64,000 bases of DNA from Bryum argenteum (GCA_037043015.1 CM073328.1:62001-126000); one strand, 5' to 3'. Shown: positions 23,234 through 43,633, counted from the stretch's first letter. The notes: a model not told the origin generated them from the sequence alone. Translations and numbers: made by a program.

Positions 23234-23960
23234 GGGAATTTGGGGTTGGGACCCGAGGATACCACCTGTGACGCGCAAGAGCGCCATCGGCATCATTGGG
23301 ACTTTGCGGGATCCTGTCTGTGCACCCCTGCCCCGCCCTTCCTCCCTCCCCATGGTGCGATCCGGTTGCAGCCCCTCGCCTCGCTGCTGGGGCTTCTGAA
23401 GGTGCGCTTTCTTCTGTTGCTCTTAGCCAGGCACCGACAGCGCACGGTCAGCTACTCCAAGTGCAGTTACACTTTGTATACTCCGTTGATTGGTCGGGCG
23501 GGCACATGACTGCGCCTTGCTGGGGCTGCCCCGCGTTGCAATCATGGCCCGCATCGACGATCCCGCCTTTTAGGTTTGCTAGCTCAATTGTCTCAATTCA
23601 TTTCGTGTAGTCAGCTCCCTTCCTTCCCTCTGCTGTGCTCTGTTCTTGGTCCGATCTCCTGGCTTCAGCACCGGTCAGTCGGCCTCTCGATCGTTCATCT
23701 CGATGTGGGTTGATGCCGGCACCTGTTCACCACTGATCTGCGTCGCTCCTTGCTGAACGTGGGTTTGCGCCATGGTTGTACTTGTTTCCACCCCTTTCCA
23801 GGCCTTGCCAATTCGGCCCTTCTCTTTTCCTTCGTTACTATTAGGGTTGATTTTCGGACGAGTACGAAGCTGAATTAGGTGCTTCGTCTTCTGCCTCCTT
23901 GTTCGCTGTGCATGTTTTCAGTATTTGTTGAAGGAGGACTTCTCGGCGAAGCCGTCGACA
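23234..23960 (+). promoter_or_regulatory. Upstream region of coiled-coil gene, copy A
   Basis: GC-rich stretch shared with 32709-33435. It likely holds the promoter and 5' UTR of the gene starting at 23961, by position only; no clear TATA element was recognised. Small open frames here look accidental. Confidence 0.35.
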
Positions 23961-25026
23961 ATGGCAACGGTGGATGGCCACTCAGGGCCCGTCCCTGCGA
24001 GGACCGAAAGTTTGGCCTCGGATCGATTTACAGCAGCGCTAGCGAATGTGACAGAAATGGGCCAATCGGTGGAATCGTTGCAGCTCATGCTCGGGAAGGC
24101 GGTGTATCTAGACGAGGAAGCTTTCGCGAATGCTTCTGCAGCCTCGAAACAAACGCGGACGGTCAAGGTTTGTTGAAACCTACTCTGAAACCTTTTCTAG
24201 AAGTGAAACTTTGGAGTGAATATCTGAGAAGAGAAGTATTGGGTTGTAACACAGTGGGGATTTTGGAACGAGGAGACATTCTCTCGCTTTCCATGAATGC
24301 ACGTTCGTTTGTTTGTCTTTCGAAGTAAAGCATACTGATCCCGTGATTGTCAGGCTCAAGAACGGAGAATAAAAGCGCTCGAGAGGGAGTTGGACGCGGC
24401 CATCGCTGCTGCGGGTCATGCACGGGCTGAGAAGAAACAAGCTGAGGCTGGCCAACGCGCAGCTGAAGCGCGCACGCAGGAGGTTTTACGGGAGCTGGAG
24501 AATACAACCGGTATAGTCAAACTTCAGCTTAGACGATTTCAATTTATGTCCGTCACCCAGGACTGAACGCTACAGTCGTACTACTTTGTGGGCAATTAGA
24601 ACGATAAATTATCGATGAGGCTGTCGAGGAAGCGGATACTCAGTAGAAGGGGACCCTGTTCTGCGATTTTGTCGTAATTTCATTATATGTTGGTCCGGTT
24701 GGAGCGGATTGATAATGGATATGAGGGCATCACCTCTAAGCTGCAGTTTGTCTGACCTCTAGAAATCGTTCAATGAATAGAGAAAATGTGAGGTGTTTGA
24801 CGATGAACAAGCTTTGCAAGGATCAGGAATGAACCTCATGGATGTACAATTCACCTGCGATTTTGATGGCGTGCGTGTGTGCGTACATGCTGCAGAGGTT
24901 TTCAAGCTGCACGCTGACGAACTAAGGTCAATACAGGGTGAACTTGGAAAGAAGAACGAGGAGATCCAGGTTCTGAAAGCCATCATCGACACATTGCAAG
25001 AGAAACCTGGGAAGCGACCTTCATGA
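23961..25026 (+). CDS. Small coiled-coil protein, copy A (3 exons)
   Basis: Exons 23961-24167, 24354-24510 and 24896-25026 join in phase with GT-AG borders to give 164 residues. Residues 1-69 read MATVDGHSGPV... with DRFTAALANVTEMGQSVESL and LMLGKAVYLDEEAF. Residues 70-121 are a strongly charged Ala/Glu/Arg coiled coil (ERELDAAIAAAGHARAEKKQ). The C-terminus (VFKLHADELRSIQ, QVLKAIIDTLQEKPGKRPS) is also helical. From memory this resembles a conserved small plant coiled-coil protein family of unclear role (LQLMLGKAVYLDE is its recognisable core), but I cannot name it securely. A frame-compatible upstream ATG exists at 23925; I chose 23961 because it starts the conserved part. Copy B is intact too. 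It lies about 1.1 kb upstream of DHAR on the same strand. Confidence 0.8.
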
Positions 25027-26141
25027 TATGGGGCGAAGGGCACAGCGAGGCTGTTGGCGCCTGTGGGCAAGAGAATCTGGTCTCAGTGAATTCACGGAGT
25101 TGCTCAGTTGCCTGGCACTGGGAACGTCTACTTCCGAAGCAACTGATTTAACTCGTATCACATCCTTGTTCGGACCAAGGAAATGAGTATGGACGTATCA
25201 AGCGAATGCATGAGCTTGGCTTCGGACCCCGGGCACTCACTCTGGGACTTAAAACTGTATATTTGAAGATTGAGTTTCTGGAAATAACATTTTCCCTCGA
25301 ATCTCTACTCTGAAGTGACGGACAGACAACAAGATTTCTGAGGCCTAGACGAAGTTTCGGACTTAATTATTTATCGTCGGTCTAGTTCTGTTATGAGAAT
25401 AGTGCCATGCTCCAAGGCCGCGGTGCATCTGCAGTTCTTAGCAGTTTGAGCTGATTTGGTAGAGGCAGACGTCGGACCAACGCCCAAAATGGCTTGTGGC
25501 AGCAGACGAAAGTGTTCTGCAGCAGATGAGTAACCGGAGGATTTTTGAGGAACTAGTTAGATTAGAGATTCCTTCATGAACTCTGTGAAGTTCCGTAGAG
25601 AAGGACAGGACAATACACAGCCTAAGTAACTATATGATTCGGTTGTACACAGGGAAAGATTCATTGCTTGTCCATTGAATTTCCTTCCTTTAAATATTGG
25701 CATTTCGTTCAATGTCCGAACTGTAGGGCGTACAGTACATTTGATGGGAGGATTGGAGACCCTGGAGTGCCAAACCGTTTTGTGCTTGTGTGTTTACGAG
25801 TGGTCTTTACTGAGCAACCAGCAGGATGAGAGCTGCAGGATGAGCTTTGGAGGGTTGTGACGTCGTACGTACCCGGAAGAGAGGGAGCCTTGCAGTAACC
25901 AACGTTTCCTTACTGCTGGCGCTAGTAAAGTAACTCATTTGTCTGAATCTGACGTTCACATGACAATCTTGGTATTTGAAGGAGCACCGTGCCCCGACTC
26001 TTGGTCAACTTCGCTGTCCCTTCCGATCTTCAGCGGTGTTGAGGAGGCTTGCTATGCTTTGCTTTGATGAGGCATAAAGACAGGAAGGAATACAAGCTGA
26101 GTCCCTGAATTTGCAGAATCTTTAGCAGCAGATATCTGCGC

Positions 26142-28039
<1,898 letters not shown>

Positions 28040-28381
28040 AGCTCTGCATTCTCGTGGCCATCACTCAGGTGGAGCTATGACAGCCCATGTCCGAATGCGT
28101 CTGTCTATTTCTTGAAAATCGCTCGCGATCTAGATTTCAGACCCGTTCTGCCCTGGAAGGGAACTCTGGTCGTGGACGCATGCAATTTTTTTGAAAATTT
28201 TTTGGAAATTTTTTGAATTTTTTTTGAAAATTGCGGTTAATTCTTAGTTGGTGTATCTCTAACATCAGCTTTACATGATATTCAGTTGCCGGAAATGCCA
28301 TGTCTGCATCTGTCTCTGTCTTACGATATGGAACTCGGCCTTATACTGAATGCGAGTATTTACTGAATGACCCAGAGAAGA

Positions 28382-28460
28382 ATTGAGGACCGGGCGCAAC
28401 ATTGAGGACTGGGCGCAACATTGAGGACCGGGCTGAGGACGGGGCTGAGGACGGGGCGGC
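28382..28460 (+). repeat. Minisatellite, 19-bp unit
   Basis: Tandem ATTGAGGACCGGGCGCAAC units (about three) grading into GGCTGAGGACGG repeats, inside the segment missing from RIQ copy 2. Confidence 0.8.
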
Positions 28461-28713
28461 ATCCTCCCCGGGGGTGGCAAGTGCCGTCAATCCTACCCAT
28501 TTGCCGCGAGGCTTACATCCGACCACAAGAATTTTGACGACGAGGAGAATTTGGACTAAATCATTATCCTGGTGGGCAGGGCGTGTGTTCGTCTACTGGT
28601 TGTGCAGATTTGGAGGGTGCTCGTCTATGCCCCAACTGCTGCACATTGATAGCGGTGGGATTGTCGTGAAGTTGTGAGAGGCTTGTTTCTTCTGTTGCAG
28701 GAAGACCACGGCT

Positions 28714-29316
28714 ATGGCGGCCATGGCTCAAACTGCAGTTGGAATTCAAGCATTGAGCTTCTCGGCGAATTGCAGCTCTGTGCAAAAGCTGAGCGATGGC
28801 TTGGTGCGCGACAAGAAGATGTGTCCTCCGGCTCGGAAGTCGGTCCAGGTGCGAGCTATGGCGCAGAAGAAGAAGGTGAATGCCTATGACGACGGGTGGA
28901 GTAAGCAGTGGTTTGGCGCGGGCATCTTCGCTGAGAACATCGAGTCGGAGCCTGTGAATATTGTGAAGACGCTGGAGAAGAAGAAGCTGTTGTCGCAAGT
29001 GGAGAAGGCGGGCCTGCTCAGCAAGGCAGAGAGCCTGGGAGTGAGCTTGTCACAAATTGAGAAGCTCGGCCTCCTGTCCAAGGCAGAGGACCTCGGATTG
29101 CTGAGCCTAGCAGAGAGATTTGCGACCGCCAGCCCCGCCGCGTTGGCGTCGCTGTCGCTGCCGCTCATTGTGGCGGGCATCTTCATCCCCATCCTCGTGC
29201 CCGACGATTCCACAGTCATTGTGGTGGCGCAGAATGTCGTGAGGGTGGTATGCCTAGCGACCGCCGGGGCTTTGTTCGTAGGCAGCATAGTGTTGAGCGG
29301 CTTGCAAGAGGAATAG
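28714..29316 (+). CDS. RIQ: RIQ/DUF1118-type thylakoid protein, copy 1
   Basis: 200 residues. An N-terminal Ala/Ser-rich region (about 1-50, MAAMAQTAVGIQALSFSANC) looks like a chloroplast transit peptide. The mature part has repeated LLSKAE(S/D)LG units (LEKKKLLSQVEKAGLLSKAE, IEKLGLLSKAEDLGLLSLAE), then a hydrophobic segment, the PDDST loop, a second hydrophobic segment and the C-terminus GALFVGSIVLSGLQEE. This matches the DUF1118 family of Arabidopsis RIQ1/RIQ2, grana-thylakoid proteins that affect LHCII organisation and non-photochemical quenching. An acceptor-like TTGCAG lies at 28695-28700, 13 bases before this ATG, and the frame stays open back to it, so an upstream exon (as at 51101-51162) may belong to the ancestral gene; here that upstream sequence has been replaced by DHAR copy A. 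Confidence 0.87.
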   Translation: MAAMAQTAVGIQALSFSANCSSVQKLSDGLVRDKKMCPPARKSVQVRAMAQKKKVNAYDDGWSKQWFGAGIFAENIESEPVNIVKTLEKKKLLSQVEKAGLLSKAESLGVSLSQIEKLGLLSKAEDLGLLSLAERFATASPAALASLSLPLIVAGIFIPILVPDDSTVIVVAQNVVRVVCLATAGALFVGSIVLSGLQEE

Positions 29317-30300
29317 CGTGGCGTAGCCCTGACAATATGACGAAGAGGAACAATAATACTAATAATAATTAATAACAGGAGCAGCAGCAGGAGGGATTTG
29401 TTGACACCACATGTGAGCGTAATTCAATTCAATGTAATTACACTTGTTCAGCATGACGGCTAGAAGTTTTGTAAATGCAATCCGAATCCAGCCAGCAGGA
29501 TTGGAGGAGTGCACTAGGAGCGTGAGCGTGTGCAGGAAGTATGTAGCTTAATCTAGTACACTCGTAGCTTGTACATGAGAGAGAGGTTCGAGCATTGTGT
29601 ACGACACAGCGCAACATCTCTCGGTTTCTTTAAGTGATGGCTGCATCTTTGCGAATGTCCAAACATTGTCAATTCTCTCCCGCATTGGAACTGTAAGTAG
29701 CTAGGCAGTAAATGTACGAAGTGAGGCAGTGGGGCGGGCATGCTTTTCTTATTATGGTACTAGTATGATCTCACCCTGCACGGCACTTACCTGCATTTGA
29801 AGGTTGAGGGGAATCGTGGAAGCTGTGATTTGACTTCACGCAGTTGCAACCCTGTCTGGGATTGTTGAGCTAGGGCTTCCTCACCTTGCCTGCATACAGA
29901 GTACTCGAAGATGGAACCTACCTCACCTAGCTCACGCACAATGTGTGGTGAGGAAGTATTGTTTACACTCTTTCCTCTCTTTTCCTCACAATTTATTGTG
30001 CTGCTTCCTCTTTCTAATTCCTCAGATGCTCGGAAGATGATTGCGGTGAGCTACTTCCAAATCTATACTTCTAGATTGCTAGGAAGGTGAATGCATAGAG
30101 CTCCTTCATGGGTATCGTAATTAAGGTTGAATTTTGGTGGAGAAGCATAAATTGGGATTTTGATCCAACACCCCACCTCAGGATAAGTAGCTTTGGAGTT
30201 TCCATTAAGCACTCCAAGTCTTGAAGTGTTGGCTCTTATTCTTCTTATTATCGCTATGCACATTGTCCATTTTCACTCCTAACATGTTGTTTCATGTATA

Positions 30301-31713
30301 ACTAGAAATGCATTCTACATTATTGGGTTTACTCTGAAGCCTTTATGCTTTGAAGGAAGTTGCAAACAAAAATGGAATAATTGAGCGTATTAGAATGGAC
30401 CAACGTTATACTTCAAGTTTGGTTGCCATAATTGACCCCTACACATCTTTGGTGTCAAAATCTAACAAGCTCAAATTTTGAAGAGCCATGTGATGCTACA
30501 AGTGTCTCTTCTCCTCATGCAAAAAGCCATGAGCTTCACGCTCCATGTGCCTTCAAAGAATGAACTTTGAAGAGATATAATTACTTTATTCATGATGCTT
30601 TCTCAATCACAAATGAAGCCTAGTTTTGTGGTAAAGGTTGCATATCTATCCAAAATGGTATGATTTTACAACATGTATAGTAGTAATGGCACCTCTTGTG
30701 TTAAGATTTTTTAACATGGGGCGAGTTTTTTACCATTGCAAGCCAATCATGTGAAATTATAATTAGTTTCTCATAAATTATCTTTTTTACAAAAGTATGG
30801 TCTTAAGATAAAACTCATTAACTTTCTAGTTTGAGAAGTTTTTATCCAACTAAATTTGGTCGTGGATTTCCAATGATGTTATTATAAGGAATAAATATCA
30901 AAGAAATACATGGTTCTTGAGGAGGTGTGTCTCCTTCATCCACATTCAACTTTATCTCTTGGATTGAAACCCATGCTTAATCTCGTTCTTCTTGTAAAAA
31001 TCTTTGCTGGAAGATCCAAAATGGAAGAAAATAATAAACTCGAATAGGTGATTACATTGTCCTTTTGCACTTGGTTTTTAAATTTGTCGAATTTAGCGTA
31101 AAAGCTTTGAGCCATGGACTCGTGGAATTGAATTGCCTCTACTAAAATTTTCTTCATCATCTCTTTGCTCTCTTTCTTGGTTCTTGATTGACTTTTCATT
31201 CATTGCTCATCCAACCACAATCACTCCCCTCCTCAACAATGTGTGGAATACAAAATTTTGGTGAAATATATCCCATGTTCAAAACATGAGACAAAGGTTA
31301 ATTTCAGAAGAAGAAGAAGAAGAAGAAGAACACTAGACCTGTGAGGGTTGGCGTGAATAAAGTGTCAGTTTGACCTACCCTTGATGATATGCCCACAGGA
31401 CATAACAACAACGGTATAGGACTACTAACCCTCTCAGGATGGACGCTACATGAAGAAGGTTAATTTCACATGAATGCATGCCATGAATTTATATAACTAT
31501 GAAGAGATTGTTACTTGAAGAACAAAAGAACCACATGTGGGAGTGCTAATGAGCAAATTGTGAAGACCAAGTAGCCAAGTGCAATTTTATTTAATTGTGC
31601 ATACTTCAAAGAGGGATCAAGTAAGTATTTTTTAATGTAATTGTCTAGTAGTTCTAAAATTACTCATAAATTAGATTCTCTGTACTATTGTTTCAAACAA
31701 TTAATACAATAAA
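30301..31713. other. A/T-rich intergenic DNA with (AGA)n microsatellite
   Basis: No gene recognised. A trinucleotide (AGA)n run lies at about 31306-31331. Short open frames (such as one on the minus strand at 30936-31199) have no recognisable domain and typical A/T-rich random composition. Confidence 0.6.
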
Positions 31714-37508
<5,795 letters not shown>

Positions 37509-38176
37509 GGTCTACCCATTTCGGGGTTGGGGCAGGAGCAAGAGAAAGGCTCAAGCCTCCGAATCACTTGCTTTCGAATTTCAGGAATCGTCACTGATCA
37601 AATAGATCAGAACAGAAGGAGAATCAGGCTGCGAGCAGAATGAGCCCGCCTCATGAATATTTCGAACCAGGACGCAAAAGATTCTTGCGCTCAAAATGGC
37701 TGAATGAGCCCCTGGGGCTCCCAAGGACCTCTAAAATTCAACCCCTGCGAGCCCAATCAATTCCGAGGAGCTGTTCCAAACTTTTAAGAAATAAATTGGA
37801 TATTTTAAATTTTCACTAGATTTTGGTGAGTTGAGAACCACACATCCAATTTACAGTACCTCGTTTAGAGTCATAGATTGTTCACTATTAACCTTCAAAT
37901 ACAAACAAGGCAAGATTTCCTTAGTGTTAAGAAACTTGCTATTTTGGGAAATTGATGGTGTTCCTCTTAGGTTATTAGTGGCTTTTCTCTACATTATCAT
38001 ATAATATGTGATTTTAGAAAATCATACCAATTTCCAATTACTAATAATAAAAAGTATAATTTCTATAAAGTTTCAAAGTTTTACTCTCTCTACCTTATTT
38101 AAAAATAAGTATTGTCTGTTTTATAATTTTTAACCGTATTGATTCAAGTCAAGCAATAAGATCTTCATAGTGTCTT
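37509..38176. other. Downstream of DHAR copy B, no gene seen
   Basis: Unique, increasingly A/T-rich DNA. It presumably holds the DHAR 3' UTR in its first few hundred bases; no poly-A signal stood out clearly. Confidence 0.5.
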
Positions 38177-38439
38177 TTAACCCTTAAACGCCCAAGGTGA
38201 CCCGAGGGGTCACCTTCCAACAAAATCTTCTCTGAAGCTCTCATTGTACTCAACTTTTCACTTATATTTTGATCTCAAATTGGTCACCTTCTTGTGATGC
38301 ATTTAAAAAGTGAAATTGTACAATTCAAATCACAATTTGTATGAGTGATTTTGTGCTTTAAAAGGATTGTGGTAGCGAGGTTGGGGTTGTACATAACCTT
38401 GTAGGAGGTTGCAATCTCATCATTGATTGGTGCATTCAT

Positions 38440-39768
38440 TGTCGCAACCCTTGCTAGCTCACCTTGGCTTACACCAACTTTTTCCCAACTCTAGCAAGTG
38501 TCACGAGCGCTAACTCTGCACATCCCCCACATGCACAAAGTTAGCTCTCCATACCAACCACCAAGCTCACTGCTTGGTTATCAATCCCTCCTACTCATGC
38601 AACCGGGACTCAACTCCTTCGTAGGTAGCCAATGGTTAGGTGCGGACTTCCACTTATGTCCAAGGCCCAACTTGGTGGCACTCCCATACCACGCGGCCTA
38701 ACCGCACTTGGTGGTGTCTCCTCACCACCGCCCATGACCACCATGGTGACCCCAAGGCCACCAAGTAATCACAACAACGGCGGTGTGAGACACCACCCCA
38801 CATCGGTAGCACTCATGGTCCTCATTTTGCCTATATGAGTCCCCATGGTGGAGCCCCAACACTAGCTCCACCACCGGGACTCACCTTGTCCTTATGAGCC
38901 ACCGTGGTGAAGCCCCAACACTAGCTCCACCCACCGTGCCTCATTTTGCACTTTGAGTCCCCATGGTGGAGCCCCAACACTAGCTCCACCACCGGGACTC
39001 ACCTTGTCCTTATGAGCCACCGTGGTGAAGCCCCAACACTAGCTCCACCCACCGTGCCTCATTTTGCACTTTGAGTCCCCATGGTGGAGCCCCAACACTA
39101 GCTCCACCCATTGGGACTCACCTTGGCTTGGGAGTCCCCATGGTGAGGCCCCAACACTAGCCACACCACTCGGGACTCCCACCTTGGTCACCACCAAGGC
39201 ACCATGGGAGTGGGGAGGGAGACCAGCCCTCCCCATAGTATACTCTGTGGGATTCGGCAGCCCCCTGGTCCTAGGTGAAGGGCTGGACCCTCACACCTCT
39301 TAGTTTTGGAAGACCACCCAATCTCCCAATGCCTTAGCCGCTGGAAGGCCCCGGGAGACTTCCCGAACCTTCCAGGGCTCGTATCTACCTCGTCCCGCAT
39401 CCAAACGCGACGAGCGACCACTCTATCGACATCTACTCGTCAAGCAGATGCCGATAGACACCTTACTTGCCTCATTCCGACAAGTATTGAGGGAGTTATG
39501 CCCCTCTGAAGATTCGGGAGTCCCGGGCCAGCTTCCCAGTCCAGCACTGTCCCTGGACAGCACTCACTTTAGTCCCACAATCTTCCAACTCCCATAACTT
39601 TTAGCTCACACCTCCAACTGAGGTGCTCCTTAGCATCCCGGAATCGTGGCAACATGAGCTTCCATAATCTCATGTCCATTCCGTCGTGGCTCCTAGTCTC
39701 CGTGGGTGAGAGGCGTCTCCACGCCCGGGGTCCTCTCCCACACTAGGCCCACTTAGGTTCCCTTCACC
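38440..39768 (-). repeat. G3 3' LTR
   Basis: Starts TGTCGCAACCC; the internal end is near 39768-39773 (homology to the other LTR stops after CCCTTCACC). It is about 118 bp longer than the 5' LTR because of one additional tandem unit. Confidence 0.88.
38837..39072 (+). repeat. 118-bp tandem repeat inside G3 LTR
   Basis: Two units (38837-38954 and 38955-39072), each beginning GAGTCCCCATGGTGGAGCCC, followed by a partial third. Each unit itself contains two related halves with CCCAACACTAGCTCCACC. The other LTR has only one full unit. Confidence 0.88.
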
Positions 39769-40689
39769 TTGGCACCCCAAGGCCCGGGCGTCACTCCGGT
39801 GTCCCCCTTGGGCCCTTGGTGTTGCGGGCACTCCTCAAGGAGAGGTGCGCGACACTCACCCCCACCTAATGGAGTCGATGCCCTCATCGACTATACTTGT
39901 AGTCGGTCACACCAACTCTTGGGTTGCCATCCCCATTGGTGCAAACATTGTGTTTCACCGGGCGCGACCTCCACAATGCACTCTCAAACTTTGGCAAAGT
40001 CTCAAAGGTGTCGTCACTAGGTGGTCCGTTTAGAACCCTGGACTTCTTCCAAGGCAACTAAACTACTCTAGACCCACCTACTTTGAGACCCTCTTGGATT
40101 GCCCTTACCTTGGCTCTCCAAGTTAGGCTCCACTAGCCTAACACTTCTTCCTTGACTACTAGGCTGGACCTCAATGCTTCCACCAAGTTGTCTTGGTTGC
40201 AAACCCAAGATGGCTTTTACACCACGACTCGATCGCACGGGGTAATGCCAAGTTCCGCCCAACTCGGATCCCACTATCTCTTTCGAGGCATGGGTTCATG
40301 ACTCCCATGCACTAGCTTGCACTAGTTTGTGGGAGTGGCGCTTTTATGAGCACGCGCCATTACCTTGTCCCCGCCCGGACAAGCCCAAGGCCAAGGGACT
40401 TCATGGTTTTATCCACTCTTTCTCCTAGCCTTGGTCCCCATTACTCGGCCTTCCCAACTCGGTTTCACATCTCTATTCCCCTCTTCCACCAACTTAGCAC
40501 AAGTACAAGACTAGGACTCCATCTCATACTCTTCTCTTTGCACACACCAAAGCCAAACTTTATTGCCAAATCCAAAGAACAAGTACAAGTGTTGTGGATC
40601 TACGCCCAAGCTACAAGTCATCCTCCCCCACTACGGAGCTTGATGTCCTCATCAATGCCTACGTTGCTTCTTGTTGGAGCTCCTATTCT

Positions 40690-41262
40690 TCTCAAAGTTC
40701 TCCACCACCTCCTTAGCATTCACCATGTCCTTTGCCGCCACCCACGTTGCTTCTTTCTCGTGGTATCTCGCCACTTCACAAGGTATTCCTTGCTCTTGTT
40801 TTTGAGGTTCCTACTCTTGAGGATGGCCTCTACCTCATATTCCAAATGTTGTCCAACAACTCACGGTGGTGGCCGAATCACTTGCTTGCGATCCGGCCAC
40901 AAGGTATCCTCCTTGAATGGCTTTAACAATGAAACATGGAATGTTGGATGCACTTTGATCTCGGGTGGTAGCTCCAACTTATACACATCTTTGAACACCC
41001 GTTCCACAATGGGAAACGGACCCGCAAACTTGGACATGAACTTTGGAGTGAGGCCTTCGGGCATGGTGAAGTTCTTGATTCAACAACACCTTTTGTCCCA
41101 CCTCATACTCCACTTCACGTCTTCTTCCGGCATTGACTTGCTTCTCATAGCGCCTTCTTGCCTTCTCCAACAACAACTTGGTTTTTTCCAACATATGTTC
41201 CCGCTTCTTGGCCAAGTCTTCACCATCTTGGTTGAACTCGGTGTTGAATGTGCCCCCGAGAG
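40690..41262 (-). pseudogene. G3 integrase C-terminus and chromodomain region
   Basis: Short minus-strand stretches show an SH3-like integrase tail (FAGPFPIVERVFKDVYKLELP, and HPTFHVSLLKPF) and then a chromodomain-like YEVEAILKSR...KEYLVKW. This identifies G3 as a chromovirus. Broken. Confidence 0.75.
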
Positions 41263-43551
41263 CTAAGTCGCAGGTTGGAGTGGCTCCACTCCATAGGCCA
41301 CTTTGAAAGGTGACTCCTTAGTCGCCGAGTGTGTGGCCGCATTGTAAGTGAACTCCGCCAACCCCACATAGTCTACCCAATCACGTTGGTCCGCACTCAC
41401 AAAGTTCCTCAAGTATTGGTTCAAGACCCCATTCACCCTTTCAGTTTGCCCATCTGTTTGGGGATGAAAGGCAGTGCTAAATGTCAACTTGGTTCCCACC
41501 TTCCTAAAGAAGTGTCTCCAAAATGCACTTGTGAACTTTGGGTCTCGATCTGACACAATCACTCTTGGCAACCCGTGATGCTTCCACCATGCATCGAGAA
41601 AGATCTTGGCGGTCTCAAGCGCAGTTGCAGTTCCTCTAGTTGGCACCATATGAGCCAACTTGCTAAACCGATCCACCATCACTAAGATGGCATCATACCC
41701 TTGCGACTCGGGAAGGCTTGTGATGAAGTCCATAGACACACTATGCCAAGGACCCGGCGGAATTGGCAATGGTTGCAACAAGCCCGCTTGCTTTTTATAT
41801 GAAGCCCGGTTAAGTTGGCACTTCACACAAGTCTTCACAAAGTGGGTTATGTCATCTTTCATCCCCGGCCAATAGTACCTCCTTGACACCGTTGCAATGG
41901 TAGCCTTTTCTCCCTTATGGCCGGCTATGGGACTATCATGTTCCTCCTTCAAAACCAACAATCTAAGCTTGCCTTGAGGAACATACACCCTACTTTGCTT
42001 ATACTTGAGCAATCCATTCACCAACTTGATCTCCTTGAGCTTCTTGCCCTTCCTAAGATCACCAAGCATTTGTTGTGCCTCGGGGTCCTTCATGTACCCC
42101 TCTCTTATCCGCCGTTCCCAATTGCCTTCACCCTTATACATGAGCCGCAAGACTTGGGTGGTGCTCATGGCATGAAACTCTTCCTTTCTACTTAGCGCAT
42201 CCGGCACCACATTGTCACGGCCCGGTTTGTGGATCAAGTCCACATTCATGAGCGCCAAGGTATCATGCCACCTCAATTGTTTGGCACTCATTTGTGCTTG
42301 TGTCTCAAAATACTTCAAAGACACATTATCGGTGTAGACCTTAGTCTTGTGCAACCCCAAGTAATGTTGCCATGTCTTCAAACAATGCACCACCGCAAAG
42401 AGCTCCTTCTCGTGAGTTGGCCATCTCATTTGACACCCATCCAACTTCTTGCTCTCATAGGCAATTGGCCTACCATCTTGCATCAAGACGCCTCCAATGG
42501 CAAAGTCACTTGCATCTGTGTGGACCTCAAAAGGCTTATCAAACTCAGGGAACTTCAACACTGGTGGAGATGACAACTTGTTCTTGAGTTCCTCAAAGGT
42601 TTGGTAGCAAAATTCATCCGATACTTGGTTCACCCCTTTTTTCAACAAGTCGGACAAAGGCTTGGCAATCTTAGAGAAGTTGCGTATGAAGCGGCGATAG
42701 TAGTTTGCTAGGCCAAGGAATGACCTAAGTCCCTTTTGTGTAGAAGGCCGCTTCCACTCTTGAATTGCCTTCACCTTCTTCATGTCCGGCTTGATTCCAT
42801 CTCCGGTAACCACATGGCCCAAGAGCTCCATCTCAAGTTGTGCAAACTCACTCTTTTCCCCATTCGCATAAAGCTTGTTGTCTCTAAGCTTCATGAGTAC
42901 TGCCTCAAGGTGCCTTGCATGTTCCTCGGCCGTCTTGGAAAACACCAAGATGTCATCGATGTAGACAATCACAAAGTCATCCATTTCCTCTCGAAAGATA
43001 GTGTTCATAAGGGTTGTGAATGTTGAGGGTGCATTGCACAACCCAAAGGGCATCACAAGTAACTCATAAGACCCATACCTTGTGCGGCACGCGGTCTTTT
43101 CCACATCCGCATTGGCAATGCGGATTTGGTAGTAACCCGACTTTAAGTCTATGCGACTAAAGTACTTAGCTCCCGCCAATCTATCAAAGAGATCATCAAT
43201 TCGAGGCAAAGGGTAGTTGTTCTTGATGGTCACCTTATTCAAGGCCCTATAATCAATGCACATCCTAAGCTTGCCATCCTTCTTGTCCACAAAGAGGACC
43301 GGTGCACCATATAGTGACTTGCTTGGTCTCACATAACCCCTTTCCAACAAGTCGTTTAGTTGCTTCTTTAGCTCCATCAACTCTTTTTGGTTTAACCGAT
43401 AAGGTGCCTTAGAAGGTGGCTCACTCGAGTAGCACCTCGATCTTGTGATCCACTTCTTTTCTTGGGGTAGCTCTTTGGGTAACTCATTGGTAAGCACATC
43501 CTTGTACTTGGCCAACACCTCTTGAATTTCTTTGGGAAGTGGTTGTTGCAC
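41263..43551 (-). CDS. G3 RT-RNase H-integrase region
   Basis: One open stretch of 762 codons of a Ty3/gypsy chromovirus. [32 protein letters not shown], the catalytic [13 protein letters not shown]. RNase [17 protein letters not shown] and [10 protein letters not shown]. Integrase: zinc finger ending CVKCQLNR, core [30 protein letters not shown] and [12 protein letters not shown]. It is typical in order and spacing for the family. The parent element as a whole is broken elsewhere. Confidence 0.96.
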   Translation of the reverse strand: MQQPLPKEIQEVLAKYKDVLTNELPKELPQEKKWITRSRCYSSEPPSKAPYRLNQKELMELKKQLNDLLERGYVRPSKSLYGAPVLFVDKKDGKLRMCIDYRALNKVTIKNNYPLPRIDDLFDRLAGAKYFSRIDLKSGYYQIRIANADVEKTACRTRYGSYELLVMPFGLCNAPSTFTTLMNTIFREEMDDFVIVYIDDILVFSKTAEEHARHLEAVLMKLRDNKLYANGEKSEFAQLEMELLGHVVTGDGIKPDMKKVKAIQEWKRPSTQKGLRSFLGLANYYRRFIRNFSKIAKPLSDLLKKGVNQVSDEFCYQTFEELKNKLSSPPVLKFPEFDKPFEVHTDASDFAIGGVLMQDGRPIAYESKKLDGCQMRWPTHEKELFAVVHCLKTWQHYLGLHKTKVYTDNVSLKYFETQAQMSAKQLRWHDTLALMNVDLIHKPGRDNVVPDALSRKEEFHAMSTTQVLRLMYKGEGNWERRIREGYMKDPEAQQMLGDLRKGKKLKEIKLVNGLLKYKQSRVYVPQGKLRLLVLKEEHDSPIAGHKGEKATIATVSRRYYWPGMKDDITHFVKTCVKCQLNRASYKKQAGLLQPLPIPPGPWHSVSMDFITSLPESQGYDAILVMVDRFSKLAHMVPTRGTATALETAKIFLDAWWKHHGLPRVIVSDRDPKFTSAFWRHFFRKVGTKLTFSTAFHPQTDGQTERVNGVLNQYLRNFVSADQRDWVDYVGLAEFTYNAATHSATKESPFKVAYGVEPLQPAT

Positions 43552-43633
43552 CCCTTCCCCTCATGCCCAAGTTGCTCTTCACGAGCCATCACCACAAATT
43601 GATGTTCCAACATTTGGTCTAAAGAGACCAAGT

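Noticed and set aside
23165-23610. Plus-strand Pro/Cys-rich frames upstream of the coiled-coil gene (and the same at 32665-33085)
   Set aside because: They are preserved only because the whole block is duplicated; no domain, and they probably lie in promoter or 5' UTR.
28382-28460. CRISPR-like array
   Set aside because: Units are contiguous without spacers; this is a minisatellite in a eukaryotic genome.
30063-30263. Minus-strand 66-codon frame (also at 53041-53241)
   Set aside because: Duplicated along with the RIQ segment; no recognisable features.
40346-41266. 306-codon plus-strand frame in G3
   Set aside because: It overlaps the antisense of the integrase tail and the 3' region of G3; low-complexity Ser/Leu/His composition and no domain.
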